Source of the DNA: G963422745 sp963422745
Lineage (GTDB): Bacteria; Actinomycetota; Acidimicrobiia; Acidimicrobiales; Aldehydirespiratoraceae
Reading direction: 5' to 3'
Assembly (NCBI GenBank): GCA_963422745.1
Contig: OY730477.1
Coordinates: 2,232,001 to 2,296,000, forward strand
DNA length: 64,000 bases
Numbering within the stretch: the stretch's first letter is position 1; each line of letters starts with the position of its first letter. Below the pieces are notes generated by a model that did not search any database, was not told the origin of the DNA, and saw nothing but the letters and a program-made list of their open reading frames with translations. The position numbers were made by a program, and so were the translations under genes. Of the stretch, positions 1 to 6,952 are shown piece by piece.

Positions 1-30
1 GGCGGATGCCGTTGTGACACGCCGGACCTG

Positions 31-89
31 GCCTTGGGTACCTCACGTGCCCTCGCCTTTGCCTTGGTGCCTCACGTGCCCTCGCCTTT
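31..89. repeat. Tandem 29-30 bp duplication at the 3' end of the PEP-synthase-like gene
   Basis: Two adjacent copies, 31-60 and 61-89, share an exact 20-base core (41-60 and 70-89). The second copy contains the stop codon of the minus-strand gene that ends at 72. The first copy lies just beyond the stop, so the duplication extends the 3' flank rather than the protein. No gene was recognised between 1 and 71. Confidence 0.85.
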
Positions 90-1235
90 GTGCAGTGGAG
101 CGACCAGTGTCGACACGATCGATGCCAGAGGATCCTTACCGGCTCGGCTCAGCGGCGTCGACGGCTTTCGGGACCAGACCGTCTCGGGTCGGCTCTGCAA
201 CATGACGACGTTTTCGCCCTCGCCAAGGTGTCGGTCGATCGCCCACTCAACATCTTGTGGGCAGCCGTTACGTTTCTCGGCTCTGCGGGCGAGTTCTGCG
301 ATAGCGACCAGTTCCGTGTCGCTGACCGAAGGCATGGTCTGGCGTTGGGTATCGACTTCGACCTTCTCGACCGCACCGTCGCGGCTCGGGCGGTACTCGA
401 TGAGCTTGGTGGAGATCTCCCGCTTGACGACCTCGCGTAGCACCTTGTCGACCAAGAAGTTGTCCGGGGTTACCTCACCGGACACGACGGCTTCGCCCAG
501 CCCCCATGAAGAATCGATCGCCACTTGCGAACGATCGCCGTTGCTCGGGTTCAGCGTGAACGCAACCCCCGAAGCGATCGGGTCGACCATTTTCTGCACA
601 GCGACCGACATTCCGATCGAGTGGTTCAGGTACCCCATTGAATGACGGTAAGCGATCGCCCTGTCCGTAAACAGCGAAGACCAGCAGCGCCGCACATGGT
701 CGATCACCGAATTGATGCCCCTTATCCACAGGTAGGTGTCCTGCTGGCCCGCGAAGCTGGCGTCGGGTAGATCCTCGGCGGTCGCCGATGAGCGAACCGC
801 GACCGGTAGGTCCTCGATGTCGCAATGCTGACACAACGCCGCATAGGCCTCGGCGACGGCGTCGACGACCACCTCGGGAACCGGTCTGGATTCGATCAGC
901 TTCCTGATCCGTTTCGACACGGCGATGTTGTGGCCCAAGTCGTCGTGGTCGAGACCGCGCAACAAATCGTTGACCTTGCCGATTAGTTCACGATCTCGCC
1001 AGATCATGGCGTAGGCGTCGGTGGTGAGAGCAAAGCCGGGCGGTACCGGCATGCCAGCGAGCATCATCTCACCGAGGCTTGCGTTCTTCCCGCCTACCAG
1101 CTCACGATGCTCGGGCCGGTAGCGATCGAACCAGACGATCAGATCACTCACGGCGACCGCCACTTTCGCCGGGCTGAAGGAACGGACAGTCGGGAGTTCG
1201 TGTTCCCAGTCGATGATCGGGCACGCCTCACACAT
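72..1235 (-). CDS. PEP synthase / pyruvate phosphate dikinase ATP-binding domain protein (split subunit)
   Basis: This 387-residue protein contains only the N-terminal ATP-grasp half of phosphoenolpyruvate synthase or pyruvate phosphate dikinase. Visible family motifs are LVGGKNASLGEM (about residues 46-57), VAVRSSATAEDLP (145-157) with SFAGQQDTYL after it, and MLQSRPETVW near the C terminus. The swivelling phosphohistidine domain and PEP-binding barrel are absent. A full-length enzyme would be about twice as long. The ATP-grasp part of phenylphosphate synthase (PpsB) is a known stand-alone case, so the missing half may be the next gene downstream, outside the window. The 1235 ATG lies 6 bases after the upstream stop. 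A GTG at 1151 (VSDLIVWF) is an alternative start. Substrate is unknown. Confidence 0.8.
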   Translation of the reverse strand: MCEACPIIDWEHELPTVRSFSPAKVAVAVSDLIVWFDRYRPEHRELVGGKNASLGEMMLAGMPVPPGFALTTDAYAMIWRDRELIGKVNDLLRGLDHDDLGHNIAVSKRIRKLIESRPVPEVVVDAVAEAYAALCQHCDIEDLPVAVRSSATAEDLPDASFAGQQDTYLWIRGINSVIDHVRRCWSSLFTDRAIAYRHSMGYLNHSIGMSVAVQKMVDPIASGVAFTLNPSNGDRSQVAIDSSWGLGEAVVSGEVTPDNFLVDKVLREVVKREISTKLIEYRPSRDGAVEKVEVDTQRQTMPSVSDTELVAIAELARRAEKRNGCPQDVEWAIDRHLGEGENVVMLQSRPETVWSRKPSTPLSRAGKDPLASIVSTLVAPLHKGEGT

Positions 1236-1241
1236 TTCATG

Positions 1242-2432
1242 TCACGATCCTTCCGGTCGCGTCGAGACCGTTTCAGGTTCGGCCATTCCCGCCCAATCGT
1301 CGTGGACCCTCCAGATCGGAAGGCTGTCGATGTCGGGCACCTTCACCTCCTGCACACGGTTGCGATACGTAACCAGAGCTTCTCGTCCGCCGCGGGTCCA
1401 CTCCGTTTCGCCGAGCAGCTTCACCCGAACGTGTTCGGTGTTGTAGGGCTCACCCGGGTCATAGCCCAACGCCGACACCGCGAATGCACGGATGCACCCC
1501 GAGTGCGTGGAGATCGATAGCCGAGCCCCCGGGAACTCTGCGGATAGTCGGGCGATGCCAGCCCAGAACCGCCGCACCGTCATCGCTGGCGGTTCGAAGT
1601 GCATCAGCGGGACGGTCAACCAGTGCTGGATCGGGTCGCCACCGCCCTGTTGGGTGCGCCAGAAACGGTCCATCTCCACCAACCAAAGCGGTCGATCACC
1701 CACGGCGGTGCGCTCATGGCCCTCGAGCAGTGCGCTGTACTGCCTGAATGCCGCGGTGACGTCTTTGAGTCCGTCGGGCGCGACGAAACCGAAGTTGCGG
1801 AACTCCTCGGCCGGTTCGGGATCTACGATCGTGATCTCCTTGTCGTACTGAGCCAGGCCGTCCAGCAGTCCTCGTCTGATCTGCTCAGAGGTCTCGCGGG
1901 CGCGGTTGGTCGCTGCATGTCGCAGCACCACGGTTTCACCTGAGGCGATCCGCCGTGACATGGTGCGGCCGTAGGTGTGTGCCTGCCATGCCCCTTGCGG
2001 TGTGAGGCCGGAGTCGGTCGAGTATCCCTGCGTCTCGCCGTGCCGGATGAGATACACATCGTTGAGGACTCCTCGCTTGGCCCCCGGCGTGGCAGAGATC
2101 TCTTTGTTGCGATTGTCCTCGGTCAACACCTGTTGCGTGGCCAGATCGGCGCGTCGCCACAGCGGTTCGGATGGCTCATCGGCGAAACCGTCGGATCGTG
2201 AGCGGAAAGTCTTCAGGTACAGCGGTAGCGATTCGTCGTCGACGGCTGGCGCATGCTCCGATGATTCGCCGCGGCGCGAACGGAAGCGTGCGAGGTACAA
2301 CGGAGCGTCGAAACGATCGGCGCCACCGGTTCGGGTCCGGTTCGTGCCCGAGCCCGAAGCAGCGGGTGCGACGTTTGGGTCCTTTGCGTTGCGTGATCCG
2401 CGCGAACCGTTGGTCAGGTTGTGACCGGTCAT
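1242..2432 (-). CDS. Histidine phosphatase superfamily protein with low-complexity N-terminus
   Basis: The 396-residue product has the phosphohistidine motif LIRHGET at about residues 128-134, then TLRHAATNRARET-like and STHSGCIRAF segments typical of the branch-2 core. These belong to the phosphoglycerate mutase-like phosphatases. The first 125 residues are unusual. They are basic and Ser/Gly-rich and carry two degenerate copies of a LYL(A/K)xFRSR motif, suggesting internal duplication. The start is set by an ATGA overlap with the stop of the upstream dioxygenase (ATG at 2432, TGA ending at 2429), so translational coupling is likely. Its neighbours are the PEP-synthase-like subunit and two ring-cleavage dioxygenases. 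The substrate could be a phosphorylated pathway intermediate, but this is only inferred from context. Confidence 0.78.
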   Translation of the reverse strand: MTGHNLTNGSRGSRNAKDPNVAPAASGSGTNRTRTGGADRFDAPLYLARFRSRRGESSEHAPAVDDESLPLYLKTFRSRSDGFADEPSEPLWRRADLATQQVLTEDNRNKEISATPGAKRGVLNDVYLIRHGETQGYSTDSGLTPQGAWQAHTYGRTMSRRIASGETVVLRHAATNRARETSEQIRRGLLDGLAQYDKEITIVDPEPAEEFRNFGFVAPDGLKDVTAAFRQYSALLEGHERTAVGDRPLWLVEMDRFWRTQQGGGDPIQHWLTVPLMHFEPPAMTVRRFWAGIARLSAEFPGARLSISTHSGCIRAFAVSALGYDPGEPYNTEHVRVKLLGETEWTRGGREALVTYRNRVQEVKVPDIDSLPIWRVHDDWAGMAEPETVSTRPEGS

Positions 2433-3364
2433 GAGTGCACCGACATGAATCGATGGTCCACCTGGCCCCGGTAGGTGAACACGGCGCGGCCCATCTCGGC
2501 CTCGGTCCAGGTAGTGGGCTCGTCGTCGGGATCGAAGTGGTAGCCGCCGGTGAACACCTCGTTGCGGTTTCCCGCGGGATCGAAGAAGTACAGCCCGCAG
2601 CCTCTGGTCGCTCCGTGACGGGTCGGCCCAGCATCGATCGCAACACCGTGATAGGCGCACAGATCTGCGGCCGTGCGCAGGTCGTGCCATTCGTCAACCC
2701 AGTACGCAAGATGATGGAAACCACCGTCGGGACCGATCAAGAACGCGATGTCATGGGGGGTGTGACTTCGCTCTAAGAACGTCACGAGTTGGTGGCCGTC
2801 ATCGGCGACGACGGCTTCAGTGAGCCGGAACTCCAGGACTTCACGAAAGAACCTCGTGGATCCGTCGACGTCCTCGCACAACAAGAAGATGTGATCGAGT
2901 CGAGGGGGGTGCATTCCGATGAGACCGTCGGGCTTTGGAGGTGGGTTGATGAGCGGCAGCCCGTTGCCCACCTGACCCATGCCGCACTCAAGGTCAATTC
3001 TGTGTCCGCTCGGGGCGACGAAGCGCACGACCGCCCCGGATGCCTCGGCTACCTCACCAGGATGGAACCACTCAACGAGAATCCCTGCGGCGGTGACGCG
3101 TGCGGCGAGTCGACCAAGTTCGGCGGGTTCGACAACCTTGAAGCCGAGTCCGTCCAAACCGTACGTCGGTGCCTTCTGCAGGATGAGCGAATGGTGCTGG
3201 TGTTCGTCCCAGCCTTTCAGATAGGCGCGCTCGGTTTCGGTTCCCACGTGTTCTCGGCCCGTCGGGACCAGACCCATCACCTCGGTGTAGTAAGCCAAGG
3301 CGAGCTCAATGTCGGGCACTCGGACCGTGGCATGTGAAAGCCGCAGGATCCCTGGGCTACTCAT
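2429..3364 (-). CDS. Type I extradiol dioxygenase (catechol 2,3-dioxygenase-like), copy 1
   Basis: This is a 311-residue protein of two vicinal-oxygen-chelate modules, the usual size for catechol 2,3-dioxygenases. The Fe(II) ligands are visible as H158 (PPRLDHIFLL), H218 (FHHLAYW) and E269 (GNRNEVF). Residues in the places of the known second-sphere catalytic residues are also present: H204, H250 (TRHG) and Y259. It should therefore be an active meta-cleavage enzyme opening a catecholic ring beside the hydroxyls. The ring substrate cannot be read from sequence. It lies 88 bases downstream of a paralogue and overlaps the next gene by ATGA. The 3365-3452 gap shows no feature. Confidence 0.9.
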   Translation of the reverse strand: MSSPGILRLSHATVRVPDIELALAYYTEVMGLVPTGREHVGTETERAYLKGWDEHQHHSLILQKAPTYGLDGLGFKVVEPAELGRLAARVTAAGILVEWFHPGEVAEASGAVVRFVAPSGHRIDLECGMGQVGNGLPLINPPPKPDGLIGMHPPRLDHIFLLCEDVDGSTRFFREVLEFRLTEAVVADDGHQLVTFLERSHTPHDIAFLIGPDGGFHHLAYWVDEWHDLRTAADLCAYHGVAIDAGPTRHGATRGCGLYFFDPAGNRNEVFTGGYHFDPDDEPTTWTEAEMGRAVFTYRGQVDHRFMSVHS

Positions 3365-3452
3365 CGGCGCTTCCTACCAACAAAGGCCGCTCGCCAGACG
3401 AAGAACCGCGCGCCTAACAGCACCAGCGGATCATCATCTGAGGTAATGCGCC

Positions 3453-4373
3453 TCATGTGTGCACGGTGGCGAACCGCTCATTCAAAACGCCTTCGTAATA
3501 AAACACCGCCTTGCCAGCGCGGTCATCGGTCCAGGTGATCGTCGGAAAGTCCGGGTCGGGTCGATAACCGCCGGAGAAAACCTCGTTTCGTGTACCCATC
3601 GGATCAAAGAAGTAGATCGTGCTGCCACGCGTAAGGCCATGACGAGTCGGCCCGATGTCGATCGTCACCCCGTGATAGGCGAGCAGATCCGCCGCCCGGC
3701 GAACGTGGTCCCAGTCGTCGAGCCAGAACGAAAAATGATGCAACGCCCCGTTGGGGCCCTGCACGAATGCGATGTCGTGTGGCTTGGCCGACCGCTCAAG
3801 AAAGGCAATGCTCTGATGGCCGCCTCCGTCGAGGAGTTGTTCGGTTAGCCGGAAATCGAGAACTTCGCGAAAGAATCGAGCAGCCTCAGCCACCTCCTCG
3901 GCGTGGACGAGCAGGTGATCTATGCGTGGTGGTGCGATACCGCGCAGGTCCAACACGATCGGTGCCGGGTTTAGCAACGCCAACCGCCCGCCAACCTTGT
4001 GAACGTCATGTACCAGCTCCATCTCGTGACCGGAAGGTACAACAAAGCGGATTGATTCGCCTTGGCCGACTTCCTCGCCGTCCCCGACACGGCGGACCGG
4101 AACTCCCGCCGCCTCGATCCGTCGTTCGAAGTTCTCAAGGTCTGCCGGGTCGTCAACTTTGAAGGCGAACCGGTCGATACCGACCCGAGGGTCGTGACGG
4201 ATCGCGAGACAGTGATGATCGCGCTCGTCCCAGCATTTGAAGAACATCCGGTCATCGGTTTGCTCAACGAGGTCAAGCCCGAGCACCTCGGTGTAGTACG
4301 CGGCCGCGAGTTCAAGATCGGGCGCAGTGATGTCTACGTGACTGAGCCGCAGGATGCCCATTGCGCCAAACAA
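3453..4373 (-). CDS. Type I extradiol dioxygenase (catechol 2,3-dioxygenase-like), copy 2
   Basis: A 306-residue paralogue of the neighbouring dioxygenase with the same two-module layout. Iron ligands are H153, H213 and E264. H199, H245 and Y254 match the catalytic second-sphere residues of catechol 2,3-dioxygenase. The N-terminal modules of the two copies differ much more than the C-terminal metal-binding modules, which suggests different ring substituents rather than simple dosage. It is the first gene of the minus-strand operon. It diverges from the IclR-type regulator, with a palindrome in the shared promoter region. ATGs at 4373 and 4361 are both possible starts. Confidence 0.9.
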   Translation of the reverse strand: MFGAMGILRLSHVDITAPDLELAAAYYTEVLGLDLVEQTDDRMFFKCWDERDHHCLAIRHDPRVGIDRFAFKVDDPADLENFERRIEAAGVPVRRVGDGEEVGQGESIRFVVPSGHEMELVHDVHKVGGRLALLNPAPIVLDLRGIAPPRIDHLLVHAEEVAEAARFFREVLDFRLTEQLLDGGGHQSIAFLERSAKPHDIAFVQGPNGALHHFSFWLDDWDHVRRAADLLAYHGVTIDIGPTRHGLTRGSTIYFFDPMGTRNEVFSGGYRPDPDFPTITWTDDRAGKAVFYYEGVLNERFATVHT

Positions 4374-4402
4374 ACATACTGAAGATCAACAGGGAAACAT
4401 TA

Positions 4403-4417
4403 TCCCGCGATGCGGGA
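4403..4417. promoter_or_regulatory. Palindromic operator candidate between dioxygenase and IclR genes
   Basis: TCCCGC and GCGGGA flank a GAT spacer. The same core recurs, with longer arms, after the regulator gene at 5214-5234. The location between divergent genes fits autoregulation by the adjacent IclR protein. A possible -10 element, TATGCT, follows at 4429-4434. Binding is inferred. Confidence 0.6.
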
Positions 4418-4444
4418 CGGAAATCCGTCTATGCTTCGGATTCG

Positions 4445-5203
4445 GTGTCTCGAAACCGTCTGTCGAGCGTGGCTTGTGCCGCGCAGCTGTTGAAGATGTT
4501 CACCGCGTCCACACCAAGCTGGGGTGTATCGGAACTTGCTCGAGCCGCGGGCATGACAACATCAACGGTTCACCGTGTGGTCGCCACATTGGCCGACGAA
4601 GGCCTGCTGGAGCAGGCGCCGAACCAGACCCGCTACCGGCTGGGCCTGGCGATGTTCGACATGGCGGCCGCCGTCCCCACTCACCGCAGCCTGCACGAAG
4701 CGGCATTGTTGCCGATGACCGAACTGCGACATCGTTCGGGCGAGACGGTTCAGGTCGGGGTGCTTGACGGTCGGCAGGTTGTCTATGTGGAACGGCTCGA
4801 CAGTCCCCACACCCTGCGCTTCTTCGTCGAGTTGGGCAGGCGTAACGATGCCCATTGCACGGGATGCGGCAAGGTCTTGCTCGCTCATCTGGAACCAGTT
4901 CGCCGGATCCGGGTATTGCGCGGCTGGGAACTCACCGCACGCACACCAAACACCATCACATCGTTGCAGGACCTCGAGCGCGAACTAGCGAACATCCGGC
5001 GTCGTGGCTACGCCGAGAACCGTCACGAGTCCGAGGTCGGCGTGGCGTCAATCGCTGCGCCGATCCGTGATGGGGCCGGCATCTGTGTGGCTGCACTGAG
5101 CATGGCTGGACCGATCGAGCGGATCGACCAGCGACGTGACACCTTGGTTGAGGCTGTCACCTACTTCGCGCGCATCACCTCCCAGCGTCTCGGCCATGTC
5201 TGA
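4445..5203 (+). CDS. IclR-family transcriptional regulator
   Basis: From the GTG at 4445 the protein has 252 residues, the normal IclR length. An N-terminal winged helix (WGVSELARAAGMTTSTVHRV and following) precedes the effector-binding domain, which carries the family segments VYVERLDSPHTLRFF, HCTGCGKVLLAH and ESEVGVASIAAPI. The open frame reaches back to an ATG at 4361, but that start would put the operator palindrome inside the coding region and overlap the divergent dioxygenase start. The later start is therefore preferred. IclR proteins commonly control aromatic catabolism, and both palindromes flank this gene, so it probably regulates the dioxygenases and the downstream HAD/hydratase pair. 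Confidence 0.88.
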   Translation: MSRNRLSSVACAAQLLKMFTASTPSWGVSELARAAGMTTSTVHRVVATLADEGLLEQAPNQTRYRLGLAMFDMAAAVPTHRSLHEAALLPMTELRHRSGETVQVGVLDGRQVVYVERLDSPHTLRFFVELGRRNDAHCTGCGKVLLAHLEPVRRIRVLRGWELTARTPNTITSLQDLERELANIRRRGYAENRHESEVGVASIAAPIRDGAGICVAALSMAGPIERIDQRRDTLVEAVTYFARITSQRLGHV

Positions 5204-5213
5204 GCCAGTACTT

Positions 5214-5234
5214 GTGTCCCGCATTGCGGGACAC
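5214..5234. promoter_or_regulatory. Perfect palindrome upstream of the HAD gene, second operator candidate
   Basis: The arms GTGTCCCGC and GCGGGACAC surround ATT, giving a perfect 9-base inverted repeat. The core matches the palindrome at 4403-4417. It lies 11 bases after the regulator stop and about 70 bases before the next start. There is no T run, so it is more likely an operator than a terminator. Confidence 0.65.
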
Positions 5235-5302
5235 CTCTTGTGGATGTCGTCGTCATTGATTTACACACTCACGATGGTGACTCATTCCCCGAGCTTGCGT
5301 AG

Positions 5303-6001
5303 ATGAAGTCAGGTTCGCGAGCATCAGATTCGGAGATGTTGGGTTCGGGGATCAAAAGGGTCTTGCTTCTTGACTTCGGCGGCGTCTGTCTGCTCAACCC
5401 TGTTGAGCTGCATTATCGTCTGCACGCACGGCTAGGTCTTTCGCCAGGTACTTTTGACTGGCGCGGTCCTTTGGACCCGTCGACCGACGAGTTATGGCGC
5501 GCTATGGCCGAAGGCGACGGGATCACCGAACGCGAGTACTGGGAGATTCGTGCCAACGAGGTAGGCGAAGTTATCGGACAGCCGATGACCACCAGTGATC
5601 TCATGGAGTTGCTTTACGTGCCAGCGACAGAGGCGATGATCCGTCCCGGTTGTCGCCGGGCGGTGGCTGCTGCACAGCGGGCAGGTTGGCGTGTGGCTGT
5701 CTTCAGTAACGATCTTTTCTCGTTTCATGGCCCCGAGTGGGCTATGCAGATCCCCTTGTTGCAATCGGTGGAACGCGTGATTGATTGTTCGGACGGGCCA
5801 GCGTTCAAACCAGACCGCCGTGCATACCAATGGGCTCTCAGCCTGCTTGATGCAGATGCCCAGGAGGTGCTGTTCGTTGATGATCAACCGGTCAACGTCA
5901 ACGGTGCGCGTGCGTGTGGTATCGAGTCGATCTGCTTTGATGTTGGCCGCGCTGAACAATGCTGGGCGGAAATCACAGAGCGGATCACCGTTGCGCAGTA
6001 G
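5303..6001 (+). CDS. HAD-superfamily hydrolase
   Basis: This 232-residue haloacid-dehalogenase-fold protein shows motif I LLLDFGGVC (nucleophile D24), motif II VFSND (S135), motif III FKPD (K169) and motif IV FVDDQ (D193, D194). The residue two after the nucleophile is Gly rather than the acid/base Asp of classical phosphatases. That is seen in the DFGGV group related to the N-terminal domain of epoxide hydrolases, so the reaction is uncertain. The start at 5303 is the first ATG; one at 5338 is possible. It is co-directional with a hydratase-like gene that overlaps its stop, which suggests a role in processing ring-cleavage products or salvaging phosphorylated side products. Confidence 0.78.
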   Translation: MKSGSRASDSEMLGSGIKRVLLLDFGGVCLLNPVELHYRLHARLGLSPGTFDWRGPLDPSTDELWRAMAEGDGITEREYWEIRANEVGEVIGQPMTTSDLMELLYVPATEAMIRPGCRRAVAAAQRAGWRVAVFSNDLFSFHGPEWAMQIPLLQSVERVIDCSDGPAFKPDRRAYQWALSLLDADAQEVLFVDDQPVNVNGARACGIESICFDVGRAEQCWAEITERITVAQ

Positions 6002-6743
6002 TCACAGCATCGATCCTGCCGAGTTGGCCCAGGAGCTCGCCGACGCCGAAGCCCGCGGGGGCTGGGTTGAACTGTTCAGCGAACGTGTCGACGGTTTCGA
6101 CAGCGCTATGGCTAGGGCAATCGCGGTTGAACGTGACCGGATCCGGTGGCGATCGGGGGACAGTCGGATCGGTTACAAACTCGGCTGGACCTCTGCGGCG
6201 ATGCGAAACGCCCTGGGGATAACTAAACCGAACTGGGGCACATTGTGGGAGTCGCAGATCGTGGTCGACCGGTTGGAAATAGCCGATCTGCATCATCCCA
6301 AAGTGGAACCGGAACTGGTCGCTGAGATCGGACATGACGGTGCTGTGGCGCGCTGGTGTCTTGGTTTGGAGGTCGTGAACCCGCGGTTCGAGTCGTATAG
6401 CTTCGACCAACTCGACAACACCGCCGACAACTCATCGAGCGCCCGCATATGCCTTGGTGCTTGGACCGAACTCCGCTGTGACCCGAGCGATGTAGAGGTG
6501 TCGTTCAGTGACGGGCACGAGACGGCGCACGGCAAGGGTTGCGATGTGGACGGCGGACCGGCCGCAGCGGTGGCGTGGCTGGCCGAATCGTTGGCCGGTG
6601 AAGGCGTCGACCTTGCTAGGGGCGACATCGTGTTCACCGGTGGCCTGACCCGGCCCTTCGGCTTGGTGCCTGGCGCGGCATATGAACTCCGATCGGACTC
6701 GAACCCAGAACTCTCCACGCTGCTCCTGACCGTGGAGTCGTAG
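5991..6743 (+). CDS. 2-keto-4-pentenoate hydratase / 4-oxalocrotonate decarboxylase-like protein
   Basis: Read from the TTG at 5991 the product is 250 residues, the family length, and overlaps the HAD gene by 11 bases. Family features of the FAA-fold hydratases are GYKLGWTS, the metal-binding stretch PKVEPELVAEIG, a conserved Glu in GLEVVNPRFES and FTGGLTRPFG near the C terminus. The enzyme normally acts one or two steps after extradiol cleavage, hydrating 2-hydroxypentadienoates or decarboxylating oxalocrotonate. That matches the two dioxygenases across the IclR gene. An open frame extends back to 5781, but that part is an out-of-frame shadow of the HAD gene. Confidence 0.85.
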   Translation: MRSSHSIDPAELAQELADAEARGGWVELFSERVDGFDSAMARAIAVERDRIRWRSGDSRIGYKLGWTSAAMRNALGITKPNWGTLWESQIVVDRLEIADLHHPKVEPELVAEIGHDGAVARWCLGLEVVNPRFESYSFDQLDNTADNSSSARICLGAWTELRCDPSDVEVSFSDGHETAHGKGCDVDGGPAAAVAWLAESLAGEGVDLARGDIVFTGGLTRPFGLVPGAAYELRSDSNPELSTLLLTVES

Positions 6744-6952
6744 CTTCACGGACCGCCGCGGCCCTTTGCGCCGCAGCAGCCATCACCAGACCAGCACCCT
6801 CCAACGTTAAGAACACCCCTAATTGCGCACCCCCTTTTTTCTAGCGCAACGGCCATTGCCAGAACAGCACCTCTCTTCCAGCGCCAAGCACCCCCTGCGG
6901 CACCCCCTTTGCGGCGCAGCAGCCATTGCCTTCGGGCCTCGCCGAGGCTCTA
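6744..6952. other. Intergenic stretch with degenerate GC-rich repeats
   Basis: There is no gene here. A motif resembling GCGCCGCAGCAGCCATCACC recurs in degenerate form near 6766, 6842 and 6910, separated by C-rich tracts and a T6 run at about 6835. The spacing is roughly 70-80 bases. Function is unknown; it may be the remains of a small repeat array. Confidence 0.5.

Noticed and set aside
5214..5234. Rho-independent terminator after the IclR gene
   Set aside because: The perfect palindrome has only a 3-base centre, no T tract, and matches a second copy in the divergent promoter, so an operator is favoured.
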